The notes beneath the pieces are model-generated. The model had not been told where the DNA came from and did not search any database. It worked only from the letters and a program-made list of their open reading frames with translations. From the NCBI GenBank assembly GCA_032871835.1, contig CM065300.1, positions 66,661,192-66,725,191 on the forward strand: a stretch of DNA of 64,000 nucleotides. Reading direction: 5' to 3'. A program made the translations under genes and the position numbers. This document shows positions 1 to 11,297 of this stretch, in pieces. This stretch comes from Dipteronia dyeriana. Its lineage: Eukaryota > Streptophyta > Magnoliopsida > Sapindales > Sapindaceae. Each line of letters begins with the position of its first letter. The first letter of the stretch is position 1.

Positions 1-213
1 AAATAGAATCAACTAATATCAAACAAGTTTGATTTATTTCCTAATCCTAAACGGACTAAAAAACTAATATCAAGCAGGTTTGATTTATTTCCTATTTTCA
101 AAACTAACAACTAATGTCTTGCAAAACAAGAAAATTCAACTAACAAGTAAACTAGCTAACAATATCAACTTCCTCATGACTGATTCCCACGGCTGCAACT
201 TCCTCATGTCCTA

Positions 214-249
<36 letters not shown>

Positions 250-393
250 TCAAGTCAGTACGCACTGATATAACTTTATCAATACATTTGATATGGACTA
301 TTAGATTTACATACTTTTAATTCAAAGTGTATATACTTATCAAAACTTCTCCATAATCAATTATCCATTTGTAACATACTGACAGGAAAACCG

Positions 394-460
<67 letters not shown>

Positions 461-1757
461 AAACTAATTAATTATATTATATATATATATATATACACAA
501 AACTAATTAATTATATTTTGATGATCATGTTGAAGATGATCAGCCTTTTTCATGTTGTGTATCACGTGTAAACTTAAAAATCAATAAGAATAAGTAGTGC
601 AAGTTCAAGAATCAAGAGCAACATTGATATGGTAGTAAAATCAGTTGCAAAAGAGCTTTTAAACTAAGCACTACAGTTTAGTGTTTAACTTGATTCAAAT
701 TAAAAGTATAGGGCTAAGAGTGTCTCGAACTGTAATATGACTAGCATTTGAAAAAATGGTGATATGTCAACATTATCAAGTCAATTGTTTTATATATGGT
801 ATGTATCTAAACATAATAGATATTCAAATGAAAAAGTGGACTACAATGTTTCACTTGTAAAATATATGTTTTTAATGACATATCAATTTATTATTGGTCT
901 CTTTCAATATAATTTATAATTGTTGAATAATATAAAATAGAAGACTATAGTTGTCGTTGATTGGGCCAACAAGATAGTTATCCAAGACCCTCTGAAATCA
1001 GAGAGTCACGTTGACAGTCTTTAAAATAAAAGTTGCAACATTAGTCTGAAATTGTTCTAGAAATGTTGCATTGGAGATGAGTTTTTTAATAAAGTGGATA
1101 TTCATCCTAAGTTGCATTTATTTTTTTACAACCTACATTAAAATTGTAGATGCTCTAACATAATATATATATTGTCAAAAGTATAAAGAAAAAAGAAAGG
1201 ACAAGAGTACTAATGAGAGAAGAAGAATCATCTTTAATAAGAGTGATTTTGAATTGGTATAAAGACTAAATAGCAATGGCAAAGGTTCAAAAATATGAAG
1301 AAAAAAAAAGCCACAAGCACATGACCCCTCCTGTGTCAGAACCTTGATTCCTTCTCTCTCTCTAAATGTCTTTGTTCTTTGCAAGAAGTAACCATAATCC
1401 TTCTTTATAGTACCGGCCACCACATGCTTTTTCTTTTCTTTTTCTTTCTCTCTCTAAAACCCTACTTTATTCTCTTGAAACTCTGCCCTAAAAAGAAGAC
1501 GATCCTCCTCTCGATCCTCCTTGTGTTCAGAAACCAACATCTTCTCCCTTTCTTTCTTTCTCTCTCTCTCTCTCTCTAACCTATAACCTAGAAAGCTATT
1601 GAGAGGCCACACTAAATCTTTTGCTCTCGTTTCTTTCTTTGTTAATTAGTTTGTGTATTCCTATTTTGGGTAAAAATAACATTTTAAACACAACAACAGT
1701 GCTTATTGTTGAGAAGAGAGAGATTAATTAATTTCTTGCATTGTTGTTGTTGTTGCC
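1..1757. other. Upstream intergenic region and 5' leader of the HHO gene
   Basis: No convincing gene is seen here. Two near-identical stretches (about 12-46 and 65-98, core TTTGATTTATTTCCTA) form a 53-bp tandem duplication. TA microsatellites lie at about 221-243, 397-458 and 479-496. From about 1430 to 1578 the plus strand is pyrimidine-rich, with a CT run at 1559-1578, as is common in plant 5' leaders just before a start codon. Transcription of the HHO gene probably starts between about 1300 and 1650, but no single TATA box decides it. Confidence 0.6.
397..458. repeat. TA dinucleotide microsatellite
   Basis: An uninterrupted TA run of about 60 bases, followed by a shorter one at 479-496. 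Both are flanked by the same short sequence (ACAAAACTAATTAATTATAT), so the tract and its flank look locally duplicated. Confidence 0.9.
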
Positions 1758-3858
1758 ATGGCATCTTCTTCAGAGCTAAGCCTGGATTGCAAGCCACACA
1801 GCTATTCATTGCTTTTGAAATCATTTGGAGAGCAAGCTGACCAAACCCAGAAGCTTGAAGAGGTCCTTGCTCGTCTTGAAGACGAACGACTCAAGATCGA
1901 TGCCTTCAAGCGTGAGCTTCCACTTTGCATGCAACTTCTCTCTAATGGTATGTATATTGTACATCTTCATCATATCTTTAATTGTTTTTTTTTTTTACTC
2001 TGTTTGTGGATATTCATATTGTTCTTTACCGTGACATTTAATTTCTCAAGTACTTTTTCTTTATCTTTTGTTTTTTTTTTTCTGGTTTTTATAGAAGCAA
2101 GAGATTGCTTTCTGTTAGTCCCGTCTCTTTGAATTCAAAAGTAGCCAGTAATTCTGAATATTTTGTAAAGAAGTAATTAAAGCCAGTACCATATCATGTA
2201 ATTTAATTTTTTTCATCAAAAGAAGGCAATTATATAATTAATAATTTCCCATTTTCTCTTTTTTCCTTATTAGCTGTGGAGGCTTCAAGGCAGCAACTAC
2301 AAGCATATAGAGCAAATCAAGGACCAAGACCAGTTCTTGAAGAATTTATACCTCTAAAAAATTCAAGCTCTGAAAACTCAGACAAGTCCCAAAACATGTC
2401 TGATAAGTCAAACTGGATGACAACTGCTCAACTATGGAGCACAGGAAATGAAACAAAACCACAAACCACTGTAACAACAAAAACAAACCAAAAAGAAACT
2501 GATGTGGGAGGATTCAATATCATTAGTCCAAAGCTGGGTTTGGACACCAAACAGAGAAATGGAGGAGCTTTCCTTCCATTTTCAAAAGACCGAAACTCAT
2601 GCCAGATTCCAACTTTACGATCTCTTCCTGATTTGGCTCTGGCCTCTACTGATAACAAAGTAATCATGGAAGATAACCAGAAGTGCAGCGATATTAATGA
2701 AAATGGTTCAAGGAGAGACAACAATATTCCCGCTAATAATAAAGTTGGCATTGAGACAGTGAAAGGAGGTAGCAATTCAACAGAAGGACAAACAAATTCC
2801 ATCAACACAACATCAAATTCAAATCAAACTCATAGGAAGGCAAGGAGGTGTTGGTCACCGGACTTGCACCGGCGATTTGTTAATGCTCTTCAGATGCTTG
2901 GTGGTTCTCAAGGTATGTAAATCAAACTATCATTGTCAAAACAAAAAAAAATGTGTTTGTGTTTTTGTATGAGCTAGTCAATAAGTCAAACTATCATTGT
3001 CATGTTATAGTGAAATATTTAGATAATCTTTTTGGGGTCCTGTGAACAGTGGCCACACCAAAACAGATCAGAGAATTGATGAAGGTTGACGGTTTGACCA
3101 ATGATGAAGTTAAAAGCCATCTGCAGGTATCACTCTCTCTCTTTCCATCAGAATTCAGACATGCAAGGGCTTGCATGGATCAGATTTTGTCCTATTTTTC
3201 AAACCTGACACTTGCCACAGTACAGTACATATTGCATATTCGGTATAAAGAAGACCAAAATGCTAATAAAAGTCTCATGATGTTTTATTTTTTTTCTTTT
3301 TTCTTGACATTTGTACATATACAGAAATTCAGGCTTCACACAAGAAGACCAAGTCCAAGTCCACAGGCACCAGGAGGAGGTACACCCCAGCTTGTTGTAC
3401 TAGGTGGCATTTGGGTCCCACCAGAATATGCCACGGCAGCTGCTGCCGCCCACGGTGGAACTCCCACTCTCTACCATCACCCTTCCTCCCATGCACCACC
3501 GCACTTCTGTGCAGCATCACCTGTTCCTCAGGACTTTTACACGTCAGCACCGCCATCTGGAATGCCACCTCTGCCACCACCGCACCACCAGTTGCACCAC
3601 CACACCTTCCAGCAACATCACAACCACAACCAGCTGCATGTCTATAAGGCCACGTCACAGGGACAGAGCTCACCGGAATCGGATATAAGAGGAGCAGGAG
3701 ACCGGTCGGAGAGCATCGAAGATGGCAAGTCGGAGAGCAGCAGCTGGAAAGGTGAGAGTGGAGAGAATGGTAACGTTGGAGATCAGAGAAAAGGGTTGGC
3801 TTCTCTCAGAGAAGATGGAGAGGAGAGCAATGGAAGTGAGATCACTCTCAAATTCTAA
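1758..3858 (+). CDS. G2-like (GARP) MYB transcription factor, HHO/NIGT1 group (HRS1 homologue)
   Basis: Four exons join in phase: 1758-1947, 2274-2912, 3050-3126 and 3325-3858, giving 479 residues. All introns are GT-AG. Residues about 28-75 form the N-terminal helical, coiled-coil-like region of the family ([19 protein letters not shown], then [13 protein letters not shown] across the first junction). The single MYB-like DNA-binding domain is at about 254-310, with [33 protein letters not shown] and [12 protein letters not shown]. The C-terminal third is rich in proline, histidine and glutamine. Family members are nuclear, nitrate- and phosphate-responsive transcriptional repressors. The N-terminus [13 protein letters not shown] suggests the HHO5/HHO6-like branch, which is inference. 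The start is the first ATG before the conserved N-terminus. The gene looks intact, and all neighbours downstream are transposons. Confidence 0.93.
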
Positions 3859-4535
3859 CTGCTAATTAAGGCTTTTTATTTTATTTTTGGTTTATTTTTA
3901 ACAGTTTAGGGTTAAAGAAGATTATTAGGGTTTTTAGGTCTATGTTGGTAATTATTGATTATTATAAAATTCATATGTTAAATATGTAGAGAGGGTAAAA
4001 AGGGCATAAAGAAAAAGTTACTGTTTGTTTTTGTATTATTCGTTTTTCTGTCCTGCTTTGATATCCTATTTGTAAAAGGTTGAAAATTGGATTATATCGG
4101 CTTTTTCAAATATCGGATTTCATGGCTTTTGGCATTTTCCACGTATTGACAGATCTGCCCTTCATTTTGTAGATAACGCTAGCTAACGGCGGCTCTTCTT
4201 TATTTTACAAGTCACTCTATATTTGCTCCTTTGTCTTTAGCACCTCAATATGGATGATTTATAATATGGATTTTGTTTTTTTTTTTTGTTTTTTTTTTTT
4301 TGTTTGTTTGTTTGTTTTTTTTTTAAGTTTTAAGATGTGAATAAATATTTAAAGAAAAAATTATATTTTACTTGTTATCTCTCAAAATAGTTCAAAAAAT
4401 TAATTTAAAAATACAAGTTGAAAATATAGATGAATCATAGAAGAGGTAAATCAAAGCCGTTGTTGATGGTTGATTCATTAATTTAAGGAACCAAAAATGG
4501 GTAGCAAAGAAAAGAGGTAAAGCACCGAAAGTGTT
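3859..4535. other. 3' flank of the HHO gene
   Basis: Non-coding, T-rich sequence directly after the stop codon. The 3' UTR probably ends within the first 200-300 bases, since T-rich tracts follow. A long interrupted T tract lies at 4277-4324. No gene is seen. Confidence 0.6.
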
Positions 4536-5436
4536 AAGCCTGGATTGCTTTACACTAAAGCACAATTTGCTATTGTTTTTCCGACTGTTGTTGGGGTCAA
4601 AAGTGATTCTGGATTAAAGACAAGTGTTTGGTAAAATCGTGAAGAAGTGCTTTTGGTCACTTTTAACTTCTCCCAACTGATTTTTTGAGAAATGACAAAT
4701 ACATACTTTTAGATTTTGGTTTCTACTATTAGAAAATGCGCTACAGTGAAATTAAATGAAACTTTACTAACTTTTCAATTTTGTCATTACCTTTAACGAA
4801 ATTTATCAAAAGTACGAAAAAAATCATATAATATGTTCCATAGCGCTATGTTTGATAGTTTTCGTTTATATAATATATCCTTTTGGGCTTGCATAATATA
4901 TTTAAAATTTTCAATGATATTTGTTTAGTGTATTGTACAAAATTATACCATAATTGTACCATAATTATACCATATAAAATTATATAATAACTGTATAAAA
5001 TTGTTTGGGCTTACATTGCTGTACAAAAAAATTGTTGTCATAACTGTATAAAAAAAACGGGGTTAATTAATTCAATAAAGTAGAATAGAAAATAAATAAA
5101 GAAATGATGTTAATTAATTCAATAAAGTATAATAAAAAATGAGGCTAATTAATTCAATAAAGTACCATAATTATATAACACTTAACACTAAGTACAAATA
5201 AAAAAGAAAATGTAAATTATAATACCATTTAGATGTCTATATCTTTTTAGTATTTTTATACATTCACAACACTTTTTACTTTAGTTTACCAAACACATTG
5301 AAATTGATTTTAGTTCTCACAGCACTTTTGAAAATCAGTTTACCAAACACTCAGTTGATTCTTCCCACAACAATTCCAAAAGCACTTCTCCTCAAAGCAC
5401 AATAATACCAAACTGAGCTTAACTTTTCTCAGAAGC
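4536..5436. mobile_element. MITE-like element with degenerate inverted ends
   Basis: The two ends are imperfect inverted copies. AGTGTTTGGTAAA at about 4623 is matched by TTTACCAAACACT at about 5338. GAAGTGCTTTTGG at about 4644 is matched by CCAAAAGCACTTC at about 5376. The outer ends also share an AAAGCACAAT motif (about 4557 and 5394). No coding sequence lies between. It resembles short non-autonomous plant DNA transposons; the superfamily is not settled and I could not fix a target duplication. Confidence 0.6.
5063..5163. repeat. Three-copy tandem repeat inside the MITE-like element
   Basis: TTAATTAATTCAATAAAG (first copy; the third reads CTAATTAATT) occurs three times, at about 5063, 5110 and 5146, with AT-rich spacers of different length. 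It lies inside the 4536-5436 element and looks like local slippage or unequal exchange. Confidence 0.75.
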
Positions 5437-5614
5437 TTAAATAGAATAGCTTTGTTTTAATTTTTTTCATGTTTAGCTCTTAGTTGCCTTTTTATTTCCT
5501 TTGTTTGATTTAAACATTGATTCTTTCTTCTTTTTTCACCACCACCCAGCTCGATCTACGTTTGTTTTACATTTTGACATTTAAATCATGTGCTAATTAA
5601 TGGCATAATTTATG

Positions 5615-6215
5615 CTGAAAATTATTACAAATGACCACATATGTTATATAAAATTTGTTTTTAACCACATATCAAGTTTTAATGGTTACTAATCATATTG
5701 CAAAATTTCTTTCGGTCTATAACCGCAAATTAAGAAAATACCCTATATTTTTTTTTCTAATTTATTTCTTGCAAAAAAATGACATTTTGAAGAAAAAAAC
5801 GTGAAACCTTTTAAATACATAATATTATTGAAAGTACATCTCTGAAACCTTGTTTTTAAAGGTCAAACGATGCTGCCTAGAAGCGTCCTCTGGCGACGAT
5901 GTGCCTAGGCAGCACACAAAAGTGGCACGCTCGTCGGCGCCACTTAGGCCCAGACTACGTCGTCGAGGGGCAATGCTTGCCTACAGAAAAGGTGGGAGAA
6001 AGAGAGAGAGATGAGAGGTGGGGAAGGTGTGAAGAGAGAAGAGATGGTGGGAAGAGAGGAGAAAACGTTTGTGGAGTTTTTATATGTGGGTATAAGGGTA
6101 ATTTTTTAAGAATATGGTTCTTAATAATTAATCTTTCATATATAGTTACCAAAAATGTGAGTCTAGAGGCTATTTCTTATTTTTCTCCCTTGTTAATAGT
6201 CACAATTTTGTGAAT
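5615..6215. mobile_element. Short inverted-repeat element, possibly MULE-derived
   Basis: The left part (about 5620-5760) and right part (about 6083-6215) are inverted copies. The left reads towards AAGAAAATACCCTAT, the right starts GGGTATAAGGGTAATTTTTT, and blocks such as GGTTAT and ATATGTGG recur in order. The core (5870-6060) is GC-richer and purine-rich and has no convincing gene. The same end sequence recurs at about 61660-61770, so this is a dispersed family. Non-autonomous Mutator-like origin is inference. Confidence 0.5.
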
Positions 6216-6534
6216 TTACATATACTCTCGTTTAAATACTTTTTTGTTTATTTCCCTCCCACTCTTTTACCATTCAAACAGAGAAAGAAACTAGAGGGAG
6301 AGAGAGGGAGAGAGAGGGAGAGAGAGAGAGTAAGGCTTTAGCAAGATAAATGTACAATTCTCTCCTGATTTGATGTTTTTTACGCTGTTAGAGTAAAGTA
6401 AATTATGAAATGTATTCAATTTTTGAATTGTTTGGATTGTGAATTTGCATTTAGGATTATTTGAGATGGCATCTTATAGGAGATAAAAAAAAACGTGAAA
6501 CTTGTTCTTGAAAACATTGATAGAGATTAGAGAA

Positions 6535-6543
6535 TATAAATAT
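6535..6543. repeat. 9-bp target-site duplication of the MULE, left copy
   Basis: TATAAATAT directly outside the left terminal inverted repeat. The identical nonamer is at 14634-14642, directly outside the right end. Nine bases is the usual target duplication of Mutator-like elements. Confidence 0.85.
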
Positions 6544-6640
6544 GGGCACGAAAAATTAATGGCACTATTTCGGGGGGTGTTGTGCAAATATTATCAATTT
6601 ACTAATGTATATTTAAAATGCATCATTTGGCGTAAAGAGA
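6544..6640 (+). repeat. Left terminal inverted repeat of the MULE
   Basis: Pairs with 14540-14633. Clear matched blocks in the two ends, read inward, are ATGGCACTATTT against ATGCCACTTTTT, and GTGTTGTGCAAATATTATC against GTGTTGCGATAATGTCACC. The inner limit is approximate because the arms have diverged. Confidence 0.7.
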
Positions 6641-7049
6641 TGAAAGTACCCTGAATTATTGAAAAAGAGAGAAAGTTGTTGTTTTCTTAGTCTGAGAAAA
6701 GCAAGAGTGAGAAAGAAATTGATGGGAAGCTAATCGACGATAACGATATCGACGGCGAAGTGACCGGAACGAGAATACACCAGATTTCTTGCGATTGACA
6801 GAGGAAGTTCAGTTTTTTTTTTCTCGATTTGTTGTTGATAACTTGTCATTGCATGTTAGACTTGTGTTTTGTTGATTGAAATTGTAAATTAAGGTTGAAA
6901 AACAAATCTGAGAATGATTGTGATTTAGGTTAGGGTTTGAAATGAAGTTGAAGATGTGATGAGGAAGATGAAATTCTAGGTATCGACGATTTTCTTTTAA
7001 AAAAAATTTAAATAGAGAAATTTTTAAGCGAAATCGAGGTGTTTTGGAA

Positions 7050-7465
7050 CAAGACCGAGGTTTTTTTAGAAAGAATCCAGAAAAACTTTGAAAGAATCGA
7101 GCATATTTGTGAAATGATCGATAATTTTACAAAGGATCGTGAATAATTTTCAAGGGATGAAGAATTTGTTAAAGGGATCGAGAATATTTTTCAAACGATG
7201 GAAAATATTTTTCAAAGGATCGAGAATTTTATCAATGTGTCGAAAATTTTTCAAAGAATCGAGAATATTTATCAGAGATCAAGAATTTTTTTCAAATGAT
7301 CAAGAATGTTTTTCAAATGATCGAGAATGTTTTTCAAATGGTCGAGATTTTTTAAAAGGATCGAGAATATTTTTCAAAGGACCGAGAATATTATCAAAGA
7401 ATCGAGAATTTTTTTTAAAAGTTAAAAAATATTTTTCAAACGAACGAGAATATTTTTCAAAGAAC
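7050..7465 (+). repeat. Minisatellite of about 20-21 bp in the MULE leader
   Basis: Roughly twenty degenerate copies of a 20-21-base unit close to GATCGAGAATATTTTTCAAA lie between the left end and the first coding exon. An open frame across it (7139-7468) only translates the repeat (RIFFK-type units) and is not a gene. Two more copies of GGGATCGAG lie at the other end of the element (14166-14195). Confidence 0.85.
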
Positions 7466-7511
7466 TGAGTTTTTTCCAGTTTACTTATGTATTGTTTCTG
7501 TGACATTGTAG

Positions 7512-10500
7512 ATGATGAGCAGGTTGAAGGATTTCCTTAAAACTCCTTAAAGAGATTGGCTCAAGGAAAAATTGACTCGACACGACCACTTTAAAGCCTT
7601 CGCCCTTATAGACGATGCATTGAATCGAGTCCCTGAAGATTTTGATGTTGAGGATCAGCGTCGGTTCATGATGTCCTGTTTCGGGCATTTCATGTCGACA
7701 CACCGGGAGATGAAGTTTTCGGATGGTGTTATCCATCGGCTGCTGTTACGGGAGTTGGACCATGATGGGCCAACAGATGGGATGCGGTTCTTGTTAGGGA
7801 ACCATGTGGTGAGGTTTTCGAAGGTGGAATTTTACCTCATCACTGGATTACGTTTTGGAGTCATACTGGACACGAGCCTGTATGCTGCAGTGGAGAATGA
7901 CATACATCAACGGTACTTTCCTGGAGCCGATGAGGTATCGTTGGAGGTGTTGAGGGTTGTTCTTACCCTCAGAGAGTTTCAGGAGGCGTACGATCATGTG
8001 AAGTTGTGTCTCATGTACATGCTGAACTGGATACTGATGGCGGTGGACGAGAGATTCAAGATTCCAGTTTGGCAGTTTCGATTGATGGAGGACCTCACTG
8101 CTTTCGATGTGTTCCCGTGGGGTGCCCACGTCTATAGGCATTCTATATTGTCATTCAAGCATGCGTTACCCCGATGATGTGAGAAGAGACACCAGCAGTC
8201 ACAGGGCGCTGTTGTACATACCATGGAGGGGTACAACATTTACGATCTATCGCATGCCATCTTGGTAAGAACTTAGAATTACAAAATGTAATATCTATTT
8301 CTTTGCCTAAAATTTTTGGATTCTAACAGTACTTAGCTTTGATTTAGATATTTGCTTTCGAGGTGATCCCTCAACTGGACGTCGATTTTGGTGTCCGAAG
8401 GGTTATGGAGCTTTCTCCTCATATATTGAAGTAGGAGTTGACCAAACAATCTAGAGGGAAGAAGCTGACCAAGATATTCAGTACTAGGGTATTTATTTAA
8501 TTTGTTAATCGTTATATTACTTACTATGTTTACAATGACATTCCTCTAACTAAGCTTTTAGTTGTTTACGAGGAAGAAAATCATGCGCACAGCAGCTGAG
8601 ACGGAGGCATCGTACTTCACAGGCCTAAGTTAGGCGAGGGGAGGGAAAGAGAGAGGGGGGCGGGGGGGGATCCTGTATGTAGAGGAGGATAGGGTTTACC
8701 TTCCGACTGTCCCTGATCAGACTACCACTAGCGGAAGCAGTGGAGAGGGTTCCGAGGAGGAGGGTAGGGGTGAGAGGTGTAGTGAGACGAAGGCTTCTGA
8801 CCCATCAGGTCCGGGTTTCAGTGGTATAGACACTGACGGATCTAAGCCATCTCCTCGACGAGTGAGGCATAGAAGGGTTCGGTTTACCAACCCTGAACCT
8901 ACTGCATCAAGAGGGGATTCCCGTACAGTCATTGGATGAGATGGGGAGGTAAGTTGATATGATATTTTTGTTTTTATTAACGCGGTCTGTTGATTGTTTT
9001 AGTACTTACAATGTTGACATGATTTCAGCCATGGGAACATTAGTTCAACGAGTTACGTGAAGCCCTCCGAAAGAGTGAGGATGATCGACAACAGCAACAC
9101 CAGGAGTTGTTGGATATGATTCGGAAGAGCGAGGAGGATAGACAACACCTGAACCGAGAGTTTCTCGCATTGATCGAGGGGCTTCAGGGCTCGAGGACAC
9201 ATATGCACCGGGATGGTCCACCTGGTCCTGATCCAGACTTTACTCCCGGAGACAGGACATGTGGGTATACCGAGAGGACAAACATTACTGGTAGACATCA
9301 AAAGGATCCACATACCGGAGGGGCAGTTCCGGAGAGTGTGGCTCACCACCGTACCAGAGATACAGAACCTGTTACACGTACAACAGTTCTATTAGACCTC
9401 CCATCGATCGAGCGACAGCTGTCCCCTCTGCCTCCCCTATCAATCGAGTGGTAGCCGTCCCCTCTACCTCCCTCATCGATCGACCGGTAGCCTTCCCTTC
9501 CACCTTCTCCATCGATCAAGCAGCAATCGTCCCCTCCACCTCCCCCATTGATTGAGCAGTAACCATCCCCTCTACCTCCCCCATTGATCGAGCAACAACC
9601 ATCCCCTCTACCTCCCCCATTGATTGATCAGCAACTGCCCCCTCCACCTCCCCCATTGGTCAAGCGGTAGCCGTCCTATCCACCTCTACAATGATCCAGC
9701 CGTAGAGGGAACAAAGCTCTTCATCGCAACACACCCCAACGGGGGGAGTTCGACTGGATAGATGCGTACTTAAGCGCAGTTGGCGGTTGCTTAGCTCGTA
9801 CATAGATCATTACCGGCCAAAGAGGGTGAGGATAATACTTCAGCCTTTAGACCACATTTTTGATCCCCACGGACTGATGGACGGGGACTAGTTGAAGGCT
9901 TACTGAGCCTTCAAGAAGAACAAAAACGGGTAACGGTAAGTAATTTTTTTTTTCTATTTTGGTGGCAGGTTTTCTTCTGTTCAATTAAATAATTGTGTAG
10001 CTAATGGGAAATTAATGTAGACGTGATGTGGACATGCTGGAGCTAGTTGATGCTGCATAGTTCCATCGGATGCAAACCAACTTCATGGAGTTGAAGGACG
10101 TGGTACCCACGACCGGGAATTTTCTATTTGATGTTTGTTTTAGATATGATACACTCCTAACACTTTATTTTGTGTATATTTTCCCAGCATATAGATGCGT
10201 ACCTCCATATTGTTCGGAAGCATCAGCGATCATTCATGAGTGCGTACAACCAGATAGTCAACATATTGGATACGTAGTTTTTTGTAAGTATTTAAAAAAG
10301 TAATGATTACGCATGCTTGTAAATTAGTTTGTAAAACAATAATATTTTTTTGTTGATCAAATGTTTATACAGTCTTATCTAGAGCACCAGTACAGGAGAA
10401 TGATGCCTCGTGATGCTCGCGGAGATATCACCATGACGTTGTGGAATGTGCTGAGGTCCTGGTGGACCGATGAGGACCTTACGATGGTTCGTTGTGGTGC

Positions 10501-11120
10501 CCCGATTGGAAGCCGTCCATGGCACGAGGTTGACATGGTAATTGTTACTTGGTTTACAATTTTTTAATATAAATGTTTTTATACATCATAATACCTTCTT
10601 TTTATGTTTACAGGTTCTGATATCGTGCAACATTGGGTGATAACATTGGCTCTTGGTGACCGTTAACCTCACCTCCGGGAAGATGTTCATAGTCGACCCC
10701 TGGAGACAGGATGTCGCAGTGAATATCCAGAAGCAGCAGGTAGCCCATTTGCACTGGTTTTTGCCCTTTATGTTGCATAAGGTCGGGTTTCATACTGTGC
10801 GACCGGCTTCCCGTGAGATGTTCGCCAAGAAGAATAAGCCTTTCTCAATCAGCTTGGTGTCCGAAACACGTATCCCCCAGCAGAAGAAATCGTAAGATAT
10901 TTTGTTTTCATTAACTTTGAGATTGTGTTATTAAAAACATATTGTTTTATTAACGCATATTAATGTGTCCAACTATAGTGGTAACTGTGGTCCCCACACA
11001 TTGAAATTGATCAAGTACTTACTGGAGGATAAAAAGGATTTCGATTGGTCGGAAGACGATATGGAGATCATTCAAGAGAACATGAAAGTTGAGATTTTTT
11101 CTAACTCCCAACCCGTTTAG
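7512..11120 (+). pseudogene. DUF1985 / Ulp1-like C48 cysteine protease gene of the MULE, decayed
   Basis: Plausible exons are 7512-8264 (DUF1985 core, motifs FLLGNHVVRFSKVEFYLITG and FPWGAHVYRHSILSFKHAL), 8348-8487, one starting at 8562, a proline-rich linker near 9060-9700, 10361-10537, 10614-10891 and 10979-11120. The last three form the Ulp1/C48 domain: the histidine is in HWLLVTVNL, the aspartate in FIVDPWRQ, and the nucleophile in GNCGPHTLKLIKY (Cys codon 10986-10988). Ulp1 enzymes cleave SUMO; the role of such genes in MULEs is not established. In-frame stops at 7548-7550 and a double stop at 10638-10643 just before the histidine codon show that the gene is broken. The start at 7512 is the first ATG in frame and is uncertain. 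Confidence 0.8.
9403..9675 (+). repeat. 36-bp coding minisatellite, proline-rich linker
   Basis: About seven or eight copies of a 36-base unit with cores ATCGATCGAGC and GTCCCCTCTACCTCCCC. One reading frame gives a 12-residue unit like SIERQLSPLPPL. It lies between the DUF1985 part and the protease part of the Ulp1-like gene. Several copies carry a TAG or TAA, so the frame is lost. Confidence 0.85.
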
Positions 11121-11297
11121 ATTTTTGTAGTAATTTGTATATATGCCAATTTTTTTCTATAAAAATGTATACGATGAAATTAAATTTTATTTTAATTTTT
11201 GTTTCATTTTCAACTGTCATAAATCACTAGTATAACAGAAATTGGAAATCCTATTTATTTAAAATTGAATTTAAGTTAATGAACTAGTCATACGAGT

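Noticed and set aside
2428..2808. 126-residue open frame on the minus strand inside the HHO gene
   Set aside because: It is a shadow of exon 2 of the HHO gene, which has family motifs and in-phase splicing; the antisense frame has no recognisable domain.
3329..3688. Open frames on both strands over HHO exon 4
   Set aside because: They reflect the histidine/proline-rich coding sequence in other frames.
7139..7468. 109-residue frame with repeating RIFFK-type units
   Set aside because: It only translates the 20-bp minisatellite; there is no domain and the units are not kept in frame along the array.
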